Shown here: in pieces, positions 5,530-5,632 of the stretch
Layout of the letters: every line of letters begins with the position of its first letter
Numbering within the stretch: position 1 is the first letter of the stretch
NCBI GenBank assembly: GCA_002796045.1
Contig: PCVM01000065.1
Location: 506 to 6,137, forward strand
DNA length: 5,632 nt
Direction: 5' to 3'
From: Candidatus Roizmanbacteria bacterium CG11_big_fil_rev_8_21_14_0_20_36_8
GTDB taxonomy: Bacteria > Patescibacteriota > Microgenomatia > UBA1406 > GWC2-37-13
The notes under the pieces: generated by a model
The model's database searches: none
What the model was told of the DNA's origin: nothing
Seen by the model: only the letters and a program-made list of their open reading frames with translations
Program-made: the position numbers and the translations under genes

Positions 5530-5559
5530 TTGACAATGATTATAATTTATCTTTATAAT
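5530..5559 (+). promoter_or_regulatory. Consensus sigma70 promoter reading rightward
   Basis: A perfect -35 box TTGACA (5530-5535) and perfect -10 box TATAAT (5554-5559) are separated by 18 bp. Transcription would begin near 5566 and leave the window, divergent from the QueC-like gene. It is the only fully consensus promoter seen here, and the strength suggests a highly expressed gene or structured RNA just outside. Confidence 0.7.
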
Positions 5560-5632
5560 AAAGTGAAGCTAGAGTCTTTTCCAATGCAAGATGAGCCTGA
5601 AATGATGATTTGATTCTAATCGAATAATGAGC

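Larger units (their letters stand above)
5465..5632. other. Non-coding right end, upstream of the QueC-like gene
   Basis: No convincing gene is seen in these 168 bases. They hold the leader of the minus-strand QueC-like gene, for which no clear -35/-10 pair was found (TTTATAAAA close to the start is the best AT-rich candidate), and a strong rightward promoter. The segment after that promoter (from about 5566) contains only a nine-codon frame and some weak stem potential around 5611-5625. It may be the leader of a gene or RNA beyond the window. Confidence 0.6.

Noticed and set aside
5588..5606. GATGAG...GAAA string resembling part of a hammerhead ribozyme core
   Set aside because: The CUGAUGA core is not matched, and the required three-helix pairing was not found in the available bases.
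1..5632. CRISPR array, tRNA or rRNA genes
   Set aside because: No regularly spaced direct repeats, cloverleaf-like segments with a TTCRA loop, or conserved rRNA stretches were seen on either strand.

Overview
The window is AT-rich (roughly 30% GC by eye) bacterial DNA. It uses the standard bacterial code: intact genes use TGG for Trp and contain no in-frame TGA. Most starts lack a clear Shine-Dalgarno sequence. No ribosomal or housekeeping marker is present, so the host cannot be named. An uncultivated AT-rich lineage (for example Patescibacteria/CPR or a similar small-genome group) fits, but this is a guess.

Layout, left to right: (1) the 3' end of a class I SAM-dependent methyltransferase (MT) gene on +, ending at 170; (2) overlapping it by one base, a degraded + strand copy of a PLP-dependent, histidine-decarboxylase-type gene (from 170), with three in-frame stops and no frameshift, losing its 3' part near 1060; (3) running into it from the right, a truncated minus-strand MT gene (start 2323), split by (4) a complete 735-bp IS1595-family (IS1016-like) insertion sequence at 1187-1921, with perfect 19-bp terminal inverted repeats and a 7-bp target duplication; (5) a 73-bp divergent promoter region with a perfect 8-1-8 palindrome; (6) an intact + strand decarboxylase-like gene (2397-3647); (7) an intact minus-strand MT gene (3650-4498) meeting it tail to tail across 2 bp; (8) 15 bp upstream of that MT on the minus strand, a QueC-like PP-loop ATPase gene (4514-5464); (9) a 168-bp non-coding right end with a consensus sigma70 promoter firing rightward out of the window.

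The notable content is a repeated module pairing an MT of the TylF/CmcI-like (Methyltransf_24) type with a group II PLP decarboxylase-like enzyme. There are three MT copies and two decarboxylase copies. The left set is decaying (stops, truncation, IS) and the right set is intact and joined to an unusually long QueC-like enzyme. Members of the two unrelated families share the same N-terminal hexapeptide, MFGIKT, spelled with different synonymous codons. The set could make a methylated amine or amide small molecule, or decorate a glycan or protein. The substrate cannot be read from this window.
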